Origin: Nemophila menziesii
Lineage: Eukaryota; Streptophyta; Magnoliopsida; Boraginales; Hydrophyllaceae
Length of the DNA stretch: 64,000 bases
Reading direction: 5' to 3'
NCBI GenBank assembly: GCA_029959085.1
Contig: JARWIR010000010.1
Location: forward strand, 7,151,001-7,215,000
The notes under the pieces were generated by a model. That model had not been told where the DNA came from. It did no database searches and was given only the letters and a program-made list of their open reading frames with translations. This document shows positions 55,568-64,000 of the stretch, in pieces. Position numbers and translations under genes: made by a program. Each line of letters opens with the position of its first letter. Position 1 is the first letter of the stretch.

Positions 55568-56773
55568 CTATTGCCTTGCATCATTGACATCCAAGGTTGG
55601 ATTTGCTGGACCTTTCGTTAATTGCTCAAGGAGTTTCATAATGTGCACTTGATTAGCGTTGATTTGTGCCACATCATTGACTAAAGAAGTTTGAGCTGCT
55701 TCGAATTTTGTTAAACGCTCCTCCATCTTCTTTTGCCAATTTTGCTCCTTTTCTTCTTTCGAGACATGCGTAGAACCCGCTCTTCGAAAGATATCCTTGA
55801 TCCAAGCATTATCAATATAATTCCCTTTAAACTCGAGTTTCTCTTCATCACCCAACGTTACATTCACTTTTCGCACAAGACACGTGATCATGGTAGGAAA
55901 TTTAACATTATAAACTGATTTAGGAGAGACCGAAAATCGTATCACCTCCTCATAGATCAACTGTGCCACATCTACTTCTTCTCCTCTCAAAATACAATCC
56001 AACAGTAGAGCGTTCTTCATAGTCACATCCAAAGTTCGTGTGTTTCCAAAGACATTAGGAATAATGAAATTGTGCCAAATTCTCGCATCCGATTGAAGAT
56101 ATTTGTAAGGCCAAGGTGCCCTCAATTCTCCCTTATGTGATTGCACTTTCTCCTTGTCTAAAACATGCTCAAAAAGTAATTCCTCGTCAAAGATATTTCG
56201 TTTAGCAGCCGCTTCATCAAATTTGCAGCAACCTTTCAATTTCTTAAACTTGAAGTGGTTTCTAATCTCCTCAACCGTGAAAGGAACTAGCTTTCCTCTA
56301 ATTGGAACACAACCTTTACTATCTCGGCTAAAGAGGCCTAAATAGAATTCCAAAACTAACTCATGACATAATTCAGAACGTCTTACCATGAAAGTCGACC
56401 AACCCAATTTCGCACCAAGCTCTAAGAATCTCTTGTATTCTCCTGTACCAACTTCTTCCTTGAATACTTTCTCATAAGCAAAAGGTAGCTCTTTCAATTG
56501 TTTCTCTGCAGAAGCTTTCAGGGCCCTTGAAGCTTCCTCTTTCTCCTTGGGTGTAGGACCTTGAGGAAGTTGTGTTTTCTCCTTTGCATAAAAGTAAAGC
56601 TTTTTACCATTACGATCACACAAAGTTATACCTCCATCTTCAACATCGTCTTTACCCTTTGATTTAGAACTAGAACCTTTGTTATTTGATTTCTTCTTGA
56701 TTGAATCCAATACCTTGCTCTTCTTCACCTCCCTCTTGCTAGCTAATATTGTTGTTCTATTAGTCATCCTCAA
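55568..56773 (-). CDS. Third ORF of element E (plant transposon protein family)
   Basis: 401 codons, fully open. The N-terminus is basic (REVKKSKVLDSIKKK, then SSSKSKGKDD). Residues about 60-300 form a conserved globular part with LVLEFYLGLFSRDSKGCVPI and LVPFTVEEIRNHFKFKKLKG, and DVTMKNALLLDCILRGEEVD. The C-terminus is a coiled coil (KMEERLTKFEAAQTSLVNDV). I match it to the plant 'putative plant transposon protein' domain found in Athila-type elements; the molecular role is unknown. There is no signal peptide or transmembrane segment, so an envelope function is not supported. Intact here although gag of the same element is full of stops, which makes it stand out. It is preceded by the GC-rich array. 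Confidence 0.8.
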   Translation of the reverse strand: MRMTNRTTILASKREVKKSKVLDSIKKKSNNKGSSSKSKGKDDVEDGGITLCDRNGKKLYFYAKEKTQLPQGPTPKEKEEASRALKASAEKQLKELPFAYEKVFKEEVGTGEYKRFLELGAKLGWSTFMVRRSELCHELVLEFYLGLFSRDSKGCVPIRGKLVPFTVEEIRNHFKFKKLKGCCKFDEAAAKRNIFDEELLFEHVLDKEKVQSHKGELRAPWPYKYLQSDARIWHNFIIPNVFGNTRTLDVTMKNALLLDCILRGEEVDVAQLIYEEVIRFSVSPKSVYNVKFPTMITCLVRKVNVTLGDEEKLEFKGNYIDNAWIKDIFRRAGSTHVSKEEKEQNWQKKMEERLTKFEAAQTSLVNDVAQINANQVHIMKLLEQLTKGPANPTLDVNDARQ

Positions 56774-57179
56774 TTAACCCCCAACTCAAAGCTTTAGCAA
56801 CCCTTAAAATTTGAACTTGTGAATTTTTGGTTGAACAAGCTTGATTTGGTGTAGGAAAGATGAATGGATGATGAATCTCTATGTGGGTGAGGTGTATTCT
56901 TGATGGGTAGGCTTGGATTTAAGAAATTGTAGGATGAATTTTGAAAATTTGAGCTCTTGATTCTTCAATTTGATGGATTTGGTGAGGATTGGGTGCTTGA
57001 ATCTCTCTTGTAATGATGTGGAGAGAAGATTTGATGTGTTTCTCTTGATGATTGGCTAGTGTTTTGATGATTGGTGAAGGTTTTTATGAGCTTTAATGGA
57101 GTTGGGAGAGTTTTGGACAAGAGAAAGAGGCTTGAGGTTTATTAAATTCGGAATAATGGCATTATACCTCTTTTATAAG

Positions 57180-57480
57180 CTTAATCCCGCAACTTTCTCT
57201 CTCCAGCGGCGCGGCGCGGTGCATGGCTGCGGTACATGGGTACACCGCATGGGTGTACCGCAGCTTCTGTAGCTCGAAAAAATTTTGCTTCGGCAAAATA
57301 CCCGTGGTAGCACCCCGTGGCACGGGTTTCGGCTCTGCGGTGCATGGCACGGTATAGGGTCCGGTGTACCGGACCCATCAGCTTCATTTTTTTTCTCCTC
57401 GGCATAAAACACGTGGTAGCACCCCGTGGCACGGGTTTCTTCCACTACGGTATACCGCGGCTGAGGTCCGGTATACCGCA
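57180..57480. repeat. GC-rich tandem array with palindromes (element E)
   Basis: Two units of 109 bases start YTTCGGCAAAATACCCGTGG / CCTCGGCATAAAACACGTGG at 57288 and 57397 and share GTGGTAGCACCCCGTGGCAC. Around them lie palindrome-like strings GGTACATGGGTACACC, GGTCCGGTGTACCGGACC and GGTATACCGC. It has the same relative position as the array at 50690-51170 but a different sequence. The apparent ORFs across it (57571-57173, 57432-57181, 57350-57162, 57317-57559) come from its high GC content. Confidence 0.8.
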
Positions 57481-57716
57481 CCCCTGCTTCAATTTTTCCG
57501 AATTTTTTTGTTTCTTCCCTAACTCGTTTTCTCCAATTCCTAAACACCAAAAACACTAATACCTTTCTCAAATATGCATTATCAACTAAAAATAACTAAA
57601 CTAAACTAAACATAAACTAAAAACGTAATAGACATAAAAACATAAAAAATATTGCGGGTTGTCTCCCGTATAACACTTTTATTTAACGTCTTTCAAAGTT
57701 AGACGCGTTACCTCTA

Positions 57717-57950
57717 TCAAGACTTGCGAATATAGCTTCCCCAACAACGAGTTAGGCTATGAACGTCAACTAATCTGCGCTTGATCCCCGTCTTGGGTCG
57801 GATTTCTATCACCTTGGCTGAAACAACCTTAGTGACAATGAATGGTCCCATCCACGAGTCTTTAAAACTACGTGGCCTATTCTCGCGTTTGTGAGCTTTC
57901 CATAGAACTTCATGGCCAACCCCAAACTCAATGTTTGGCTCAGTATCCAC
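57717..57950 (-). pseudogene. Integrase C-terminal domain fragment of element E
   Basis: Frame 57950-57717 has FGVGHEVLWKAHKRENRPRS and DSWMGPFIVTKVVSAKVIEI, followed by VDVHSLTRCW, the pattern of the integrase C-terminal domain (xxxGPYxVxKVxxxxxVEI). It joins the end of the protease frame (near 57965) through a frame change, with the whole RT-RNase H-integrase core missing in between. Confidence 0.7.
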
Positions 57951-58690
57951 GGCTTTAAGTGGATCTTCTTAGGAGGTACTTTGTGATGTGAAAGGCTGTG
58001 GATGACAGGAACGGTGGGATCTAACTTCCTTGGTTTCTTACCCAAGACATAGAAGGTCTCAGATACATTCTTTGCATGAAGGGTGATGGTCCCTTCTTGG
58101 AAGTTGATTAAACTTTGACTTGTGGCCATGAAAGGCCGTCCAAGTATGATTGAAACCTGCTTATCTGCATCAAAATCAAGTATAACAAAGTCAGTAGGGA
58201 TGGTGATACTACCTGCACGGACTAAGACGTCCTCCACTGTTCCCCATGTCCTTTTAACTGAGTTGTCAGCGAACTGCAACTTCACTGGAGTTTTCTCTGA
58301 TTTCTGAAGTCCAAGTCTCTCGAACACGGACTTAGGCATAAGATTCACACCAGAACCCACATCGTACATAGCTTTCACCTTGAGCATACCATTAATTTGA
58401 ATAGGAAGGTTGAAACTTCCCGGATCTTTAAGCTTTGTTGGTAGCTCTCTTTCACTTCTTCTCGAAACTCTCAAATTTTCTCTTGGGATCTCTACACTCG
58501 CCTCTTTCTCAGGAATAACTTGCGTATAAACTTGTTGCGGTGTAAGTCTTTTCTTTGCAATCTCAAGCATTTGGGCATTGATATTTTTGGGTGTATACGC
58601 CTCTACAAATGTCTTGAGTTCAGTGCCATCCTTAGGATTTGTATCAGGAATAGTTGATGACACTGGTTGAACAACAGGTGGCGGTTCCAC
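57809..58690 (-). pseudogene. Retropepsin-like protease of element E
   Basis: The aspartic protease domain starts near residue 85 of this frame: LKDPGSFNLPIQINGML, then AMYDVGSGVNLMPKSVFERL with the catalytic Asp at about residue 110 in the D-x-G-S setting usual for Athila-type proteases. Then VILDFDADKQVSIILGRPFM (the ILGRPFL-like flap/psi-loop signature) and INFQEGTITL. It would release mature gag and pol proteins. It is in the same frame as the upstream gag and linker but separated from them by a TAG at 58691-58693. The last part (after about 57965) is integrase C-terminus read in the wrong frame. Confidence 0.85.
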
Positions 58691-59206
58691 CTACTCTTTT
58701 TCTTCCTCTTCTTGCACAGCAGGTGCGACTTCATCTTCATTCTTTGATTCGTCCTCGGAGGCTTCTTTCTCCTTCTTTCTATCTAGCTCAGCTTGATAGT
58801 CCATTATCGATCGAATATCCTCTTGCATCTTCCTCAGCAGCTGTATAAATTCGGCTTTCTCTGAATCGTCCTCCACATAAACCTCAGAACAGTCAGATTC
58901 CACGGGGCTAGACTTGGTTGGTTCTTCTTCGGTACTCGGAACTTCCACGGCACTAATGGCAGCATGCGGTACTTCCTATTTTTCTTTTTCAATTTCAAGG
59001 AAAATAGCCTTGCAAGCTTCGAACCCAACATTGTCATCACCTCCTTCGATTGCCTTCACTTCTTTCTGTTCCATTAAATTTGTTAGAACTTTGTTTAATT
59101 GTTCTACTTGAGTACCTAAAATCTGAAGTGCGGCATCTTGTCCTCGGACTTTCTCTTCCTGAGCGCTCATATTCGTGGTCAAACAGTTCAAAATTTGTAT
59201 TATTTA
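58691..59206 (-). pseudogene. Acidic linker between gag and protease
   Basis: Same frame as gag and protease. 59191-58976 has a coiled-coil-like segment (QILGTQVEQLNKVLTNLMEQ); 58948-58691 is extremely acidic (SEDESKNEDEVAPAVQEEEE). It is bounded by TAG codons at 58976-58978 and 58691-58693. Such linkers are common in Athila/Tat polyproteins. Confidence 0.65.
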
Positions 59207-59227
59207 CTGATTATCCATTGATACTTC

Positions 59228-60575
59228 TTAAGGATACTGAGGTAAAGCTTTCTGATCTAACGAATCGGTATAGGCATCTTGAACATGTTGTTGAGGGGGA
59301 GCAGGTCTATTTTGATATTGATTTTGATACTGACCTCTAGGTTGGAAAGAGTTGTTCTGGGGGCGCGGTTGATAGTGACCAGGATTAGCGGCCCCTTGTG
59401 GATTTGAATACTGCATACCCGGATGATTTCAGTTACCCCATTGGTAGCCTCCTCGGTTGGATATGAAGTACACAGATTGTGGATTTGTTTCGCACTCTTC
59501 CCATGTATGATTATTAACCCCACATTGTTGACAACCTTGTGCTTCTTGTACGACATTTGCTGCGGCTAAATTCTTTTGCATCTCTAACTTCAGCTCCTTG
59601 ATTTGATTTTCTAATGCAGATATTTGAGCTGAGTTTGCAGTTTCTGCATCTCAACGAAGCGTTCCTCGGGTCTTTGCTACATGAGCTCGCGTTGAAGGCC
59701 AACTCCTTTCTTGTTCAATAATATTTTCCAAAACATCGGAAGCTTCATTATGATTCATGGACACAAAATTACCCTTTCCAATGTTATCCACCTTCTCTCT
59801 ACCTTTATCATTAAGACCTTCATAGAATATAGCAAGTTGTAGAGCGGGTGTATAACCATGGAGAGGACATCTAGCTAATTTATGTTGAAACCTTGTCCAT
59901 GACTCTCCTACTGTTTCTCCATCTTCTTGACGAAATCTTGCAAGCTCGGTTTGATCTTTGAGTCTCATGCTCTTCGGATAAAAACGGTTAAAGAAGGCGG
60001 CTTGAAGTTCTGTCCAAGAATTAATTGTTCTATGTGGTTGTCTTTCTAGCCATTCTCTAGCTCTACCGGTCAAGAAGAACGAAAACATATGACAATACAG
60101 TTACTCGCGTGTAATGCCAGGAGTAATATAGGCATTACAAATCTGCATGAACTTCTGAATCGATCTTACTGGATCTTGAATTGATGTACCACTGTAGAGT
60201 CCAAAAGTTTGAAATTGACTAAGCATACCCGGATCGGGTCTAAATTTGATATTCTGGATCTCTGGAGGACGGTAACCGATTGGTTGAACATGGAACGAAC
60301 GGTACATGAAGACCAGGGAGGTCTTGCTGTACTCGATTCTGTTGATTATTGTTTTGCCCATTACCTCCTCCTTGTGGTAGTTGTACACCGTGTTGTCCAC
60401 CACCAGGTGGTGGTGGTGGTGGTGGACCTCTTGGATTTACTCCAAGTTGGTCATCAAGTGGTGGATCTCGGTGGGCTGCCATTACTCTTCTCAAGGATCT
60501 TTCCTCACGAACAAGTTTGTTGTAAACTCTGAAGCTCCTCTCAGCCTCCGGTAACGGAGGCCAAGAATTAAACAC
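59228..60575 (-). pseudogene. gag of element E with in-frame stops
   Basis: It starts near 60575 with a Pro/Gly-rich N-terminus, shifts frame once near 60300, then keeps one frame to the end. Capsid region: PEIQNIKFRPDPGMLSQFQT, RAREWLERQPHRTINSWTEL, FFNRFYPKSMRLKDQTELAR, typical Ty3/Gypsy retrotrans_gag (W...F...F motif). A CCHC zinc knuckle CQQCGVNNHTWEEC lies at 59492-59533, then a Gln/Asn/Pro-rich tail. Stops interrupt the same frame at 60101-60103, 59651-59653, 59429-59431, 59228-59230 and, further downstream in the linker, 59204-59206, 58976-58978 and 58691-58693. It would have formed the particle and packaged RNA; as it stands it cannot. Confidence 0.88.
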
Positions 60576-60706
60576 CGTGAAACCTGAAAAAGACTAAATC
60601 AAACCACAAGCGTAAATCCGGTAAAACAAAAACTAAAAACTGAAAAATAAAAATTAATTAAAAATTACTACTCGAAATAGATAACCCACACGCTAACGAG
60701 ACACAA

Positions 60707-60725
60707 GTCCCCGGCAGCGGCGCCA
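60707..60725 (-). other. Primer-binding site of element E
   Basis: Minus strand TGGCGCCGCTGCCGGGGAC, matching the complement of the plant tRNA-Asp 3' end with one difference from the commonest TGGCGCCGTTGCCGGGGA. It lies 6 bases inside the 5' LTR. Confidence 0.85.
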
Positions 60726-60731
60726 AAAACT

Positions 60732-62270
60732 TGGTGTCGCCTAGGGTGTGATAAAAATAAGATAAAATAAAGTCTAGAAAACTACGCACTCTCACCCTAG
60801 ACAGGCACAGTACTGCAAGTATTACAGAACGTATGCAAGTTTTAGTTGATAAGTTGAGTTCGTTCTCAGGAACTTAAGTGTGTTAATCACGTGGGTAGGA
60901 ATAACGAGTAAAAGTAAATAATTACAGACAGAAAATAAAAGCAATAGAATTTCGAAAGTAGGAATTAAAACTAAGAAAATAAAAGACAATAAAGTAAATA
61001 CTAAGAATATGAGATGAGAGATATAGCTTAGGTTTTGCTAGTATGCACTAATCCTTCTAATTCTTTCTATTAGATCTAGTTTATAAGGGAGAATATTAGC
61101 TCTTGTATACTTAGTCAGGATTCTAAATTCCCATTCCTTAGACCTTGAGAGCGACTAAGGGGGCTACGGCACAACCAAGAAGCTGTTTCAAATAGGGTTA
61201 TCAAACGCTACTAAGGCCCTAAGCAAACAATTCATTCAATTGGTGATATGGTGATTAAAACAAACCCTAATGACTATCTAGTTAGAATCAGTTTTGTCAG
61301 GACTAATATCGGACACTAGACGTTATGTGGTGTTTCAATAATTAAACACCCAGCTAAGGTGATCATCTAACTACTATTAAGGTAATCCTATACTCGTGCA
61401 CTAGCAAGGAAAACAGTCATTAAATCAAAACACATAAACAAATATAAGAGTAAGCAGCCAATATCAATTTAAAACATATAATTCCCAAAGAAACTTAGAT
61501 AGAAGAATTAGAATTCATAGTTTATACATGATGCAAAACCCAAGCTATGGGAGGTTTAGTTCATACCTGATGAAAATAAACTAAAAGAAATTACAAAAGA
61601 CATCATCTTGCTCTCTACAATAAACTGGAAGAATAAAACCTTACGAACTAATTACTATGAGGCAAGGATGATTTTACAAGTGATATAAGGGTGTATTTAT
61701 AGATGTTTAGAAGACCTAATTCGTTTTCTTGAGGGAGAAGCAAAGTGGTGGACTCCAAGCCCAACTCAAATTCGTATGGAAATAAAGATAAATTCTGCTG
61801 ACTTGTTTTGAGCATATCTTCTTCGTTATTGGTCGGGTTTTGCTCCATAATATACCAAAAGAATCCTCAGCGAATTATCTAGGTCCCTATGAAAGGAATT
61901 TACCAAAATCGGCTTCCTTGTTGGAGTTATCACCACTTCTTTAGGCGTGTGCTGCAGAATTTCAGATTTAGGCAGCTTTTCATTTTCCATATTTTTAGCT
62001 TTTGTTTCCTTATCTCCAATTACCATGCTAATCTCTTTCCATATGTTGTAGTCTTTGAAATAGACTCTAATTAATCTTCATAATTATCTTTAAAGCTTCA
62101 CACTAAATAAACAATTAAACCCAATATGCTCTAAAAATAATAATTCACTAAGTCAAGACTCAGAATAGGAAAGTGCACTAATTCTCAAGAAAATCGACTA
62201 TTATGACTTCTAAATCACTAAAAATGATGTCTCATCCTAATATAAATCTATCACAAATGAGGAGATATCA
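60732..62270 (-). repeat. LTR of element E, right (5') copy
   Basis: 1539 bases, partner of 52382-53920; ends GGAGATATCA (one substitution in the terminal motif). The TATA box on the minus strand is at 61694-61701 (TATTTATA on plus). It would drive the element's transcript leftward. Confidence 0.92.
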
Positions 62271-62558
62271 GATTTGTTACCAGTAAACTGGCCTCTATGA
62301 CATTTCTTCATGTACTCATGACAATCCTTATGTAATGTAGGCAAATAAAACCAGATTGTAGTACCTTAGCAGATGTGCGGTCGCCCTTGAAATGTCCTCC
62401 ATAGGGTGAATCGTGACAACCTGCAACTATTGACAAAACCTCACTCTCAGGTATGCATCTTCTTATCATTTAATCACACCATACTTTGTGGAGGAAAGGA
62501 TCCTCCCAAAATAATTGTTTAGCACGACTTATTAGTCTCTTCTTATCTTGTGAAGTAG
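62271..62558 (-). pseudogene. Integrase zinc-binding region of element C
   Basis: On the minus strand: KQLFWEDPFLHKVWCD, a stop, MIRRCIPESEVLSIVAGCHD, GGHFKGDRTSAKVLQSGFYL, and CHEYMKKCHRGQFTGNK. The H-x-H...C-x2-C arrangement is the HHCC zinc finger of Ty3/Gypsy integrase, preceded by the RNase H-integrase linker. The sequence breaks off at 62271, where element E inserted, and the protein continues at 52381. Confidence 0.88.
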
Positions 62559-62560
62559 CT

Positions 62561-63503
62561 TGTCTTCCTATTTGTCATGAATTAATCCTAGTTGGAGACA
62601 TCATTTTAGGTGTATTTATTAGAGTATAGGTCGATTTTATCATGATTTAGTACACTTTCCTATTTCGTGTCTTAATTTAATTATTTATTATTTTTAGAGC
62701 ATATTGGGTTTAATTATTTATTTAGTGTGAAGCTTTAAAGATAAATGGTAATTAATTAAAGGTCAAGTTAATTCTAAGAGATAAAGGAAAGAGGATAAAC
62801 ATGGAAATTGGAGATAAAGACAAGAATTATGAAAAAGGAAAAGATAAAGTTGTCAAATAAATCTGAATTCCAAGAGCTTTGACCACAAAAGAGCTTATAT
62901 CTCAAGATTGGCTAGGAATTTGGAAGAATGGTCTACATAAAAGTTAAAGATCTTTCCCAGACGATAAATTTCGACTACTCAAACACGTCAAATAGATAAA
63001 TATTGAATAAGTTACGGCCAAAACAAAACAGAATCAAAATCTTACCTTTTCTAGATTCTAGGGTTACAAATTTGAGTTGGGCTTGGAGTCCAAAACCTAC
63101 CTTATACTCCAAGAAACGAATTAGGTCTTTCTATACCCTATAAATACAATCTCTTATCATAAGAAAATCATCATTGGCCAGTCTTTAGGCCAGGAAGAAG
63201 CTACAACACAAGAAGAGAAGTCTGGAAGGAGATGTGCATCAATTATGTTTTCTTCAACCTGCAATTCTGTAATTGTTTTCTTTTCTTTTCTTAGTATGAA
63301 TTAAATAAATTTAGCTTGAGTTTTAGCATATATGTATGAACCCTAGTTTTGGTTGACTTCTATCCTACAATTTCTCAGATCCATATATACTTATCATTAA
63401 AACTTGCATACATCCTGTAATACTTGCAGAACCGTGCTCAACCTAGGGTGTTTATTTGCACTTATTTTATACATTATTTTATCACACCTTAGGCGACACT
63501 ACC
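62561..63503 (+). repeat. Athila-like LTR in plus orientation (solo or truncated)
   Basis: The order of landmarks is reversed relative to the other LTRs: GGAGACATCATTTTAGGTG near 62595, TATAAATA at 63139-63146, GCATACATCCTGTAATACTTG near 63408, and ATCACACCTTAGGCGACAC near the end. At about 940 bp it is shorter than the 1.54-kb relatives, so internal deletions are likely. No partner LTR or internal sequence is seen. It interrupts element C just upstream of its integrase. Confidence 0.75.
63139..63146 (+). promoter_or_regulatory. TATA box of the plus-strand LTR
   Basis: CCTATAAATACA, at the position corresponding to the minus-strand TATA boxes of the element E LTRs (53344, 61694) and the element A LTR (near 2733). 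Confidence 0.5.
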
Positions 63504-63605
63504 AGTGTTCTATTTCCGATACTCAATGTTTTTTTCGATACTCAGTGTTTTTTCCAAAATTTAGTGTTTTTTCCAATACTCAGAGTTTTTTCGATACTTA
63601 GTGAT
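63504..63605 (+). repeat. Minisatellite, unit about 20 bp, five copies
   Basis: Units of the form CGATACTCAGTGTTTTTTC with substitutions (CAATACTCAGAG, CAAAATTTAGTG, GATACTTAGTG). It directly adjoins the LTR end. The ORF at 63404-63601 reads across it and is spurious. Confidence 0.8.
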
Positions 63606-64000
63606 ATTTATCTTAGTATTCAGTAAAATCTCTGAGTACACCACTTGTGATGACGCCGACCGTGGTGGGTTGGTGGTCGTCGGAGTCACTTTATTTTGTC
63701 TTTATGTAATTTTTGTTTTATATGAGGGTATTTTAATATATTGTTATCCATAAGATTGAGTAGTGGTCTCTCTAAAGAAGTATCTAGATTCATTTCTTAT
63801 ATAACATAATCTTTCTCTCCAAGACCAGATAGGTCAATCCAGTCTTTATCTATAGGCACGTCCATTTGAACTTAATTACAATGTAAATAAAAAAAGTTCG
63901 AGAAACATAATAATTTTATGAATAAATTCTGTAAATTATATTGTCAATCTAACTCTTAATTACTTGATTTAACACAAAAAAGTTATATTAAACAATCTAA
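63606..64000. other. AT-rich DNA, nothing recognised
   Basis: No continuation of element C (RNase H or RT) is visible here. A short GC-richer stretch near 63650-63690 has no coding or repeat signature I can name. Confidence 0.4.

Larger units (their letters stand above)
52382..62270 (-). mobile_element. Athila-like element E lacking reverse transcriptase
   Basis: LTRs 52382-53920 and 60732-62270 (both 1539 bp, TGGTGTCGCC...GACATCA) are about 98% identical by eye. The flanks are GATAT (52377-52381) and GATTT (62271-62275), one mismatch. The tRNA-Asp primer site is at 60707-60725. The 6.8-kb interior on the minus strand contains gag (60575-59228), acidic linker and protease (to about 57970), a short integrase C-terminus (57950-57717), GC-rich array, third ORF (56773-55568), and 3' untranslated sequence with a long TA microsatellite. 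RT, RNase H and the integrase core are deleted. It is inserted into the integrase gene of element C. Confidence 0.92.
39911..62558 (-). mobile_element. Old Athila-like retrotransposon (element C), host of two nested insertions
   Basis: Pieces in collinear minus-strand order: integrase zinc-binding region (62271-62558), integrase core and C-terminus (52381-51548), GC-rich array (51170-50690), third ORF (50310-49053 and 41719-41624), 3' untranslated sequence (41623-41279) and a 3' LTR fragment (41278-39911). The gaps are element E (inserted at 52381/62271) and element D (inserted at 41719/49053). The right end, including RT, gag and 5' LTR, is missing beyond the LTR at 62561. Confidence 0.85.

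Noticed and set aside
55568..56773. Retroviral envelope gene suggested by position after pol
   Set aside because: No signal peptide, no transmembrane segment and no cleavage motif; the protein has a basic start and coiled-coil end. The neutral name 'third ORF' is safer.
57162..57571. ORFs of 132, 83, 80 and 62 codons in overlapping frames
   Set aside because: They overlap on both strands in a GC-rich tandem array that lacks stop codons by composition; none resembles a protein.
60209..60532. 107-codon plus-strand ORF
   Set aside because: Antisense shadow of the Pro/Gly-rich gag N-terminus of element E.
49053..62558. Possibility that elements C and E are one element with a duplicated third ORF
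   Set aside because: E has its own LTR pair, primer site and near-matching target repeats, and it separates the zinc-binding and core parts of C's integrase, which can only be explained by nesting.

Overview
The window is nuclear DNA of a flowering plant, most likely a eudicot. The evidence is AT-rich intergenic sequence, GT-AG introns, a PB1/Raf-like protein kinase, an F-box/FBA gene and a dense mixture of typical plant transposons (Athila-like and Copia-like LTR elements, a tRNA SINE, LINE, hAT, MULE, CACTA and MITE). I cannot name the species. All family names come from reading motifs by eye; no database search was possible.

Only three gene models look like working host genes, all in the centre on the + strand: a nine-exon Raf-like kinase with an N-terminal PB1 domain (21372-25699), a four-exon gene of unknown function (28538-29714) and a single-exon F-box gene (31448-32587). 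The 3' part of the kinase and its downstream flank were copied about 8.4 kb away (24487-28230 copied to 32870-35827). The copy is a decayed pseudogene and brackets the other two genes. An apparent Pack-MULE (18744-20694) carrying gene-derived sequence lies just upstream of the kinase, and a hAT-like element (26296-27629) interrupts its 3' flank; the duplicate keeps the empty site.

Left part (1-18.7 kb): a rearranged Athila-like element A (1716-5407), a defective Copia-like element (6786-10722) with 85-bp tandem repeats and a SINE inside it, and a coding-free Athila-like element B (11618-18155) containing a hAT element with a perfect 8-bp target duplication. There is weak evidence of relic exons on the minus strand in the first 6 kb.

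Right part (36-64 kb): a broken CACTA transposon (36151-39490) cut by an LTR, then a nest of Athila-like elements. An old element C (39911-62558) was hit twice: by element D (41720-49052, inside C's third ORF, target duplication CTATC) and by element E (52382-62270, inside C's integrase). C is then cut on its right by an LTR in the opposite orientation (62561-63503). Element E keeps gag, protease, a piece of integrase C-terminus and a third ORF but has no reverse transcriptase. Element D has replaced the whole gag-pol slot with one unfamiliar 384-codon ORF. I recognise no reverse transcriptase anywhere in the window, so these families must have depended on enzymes encoded elsewhere.

The most unusual feature is a position-conserved but sequence-variable GC-rich tandem array of imperfect palindromes between the integrase end and the third ORF of the Athila-like elements, together with the novel ORF of element D.
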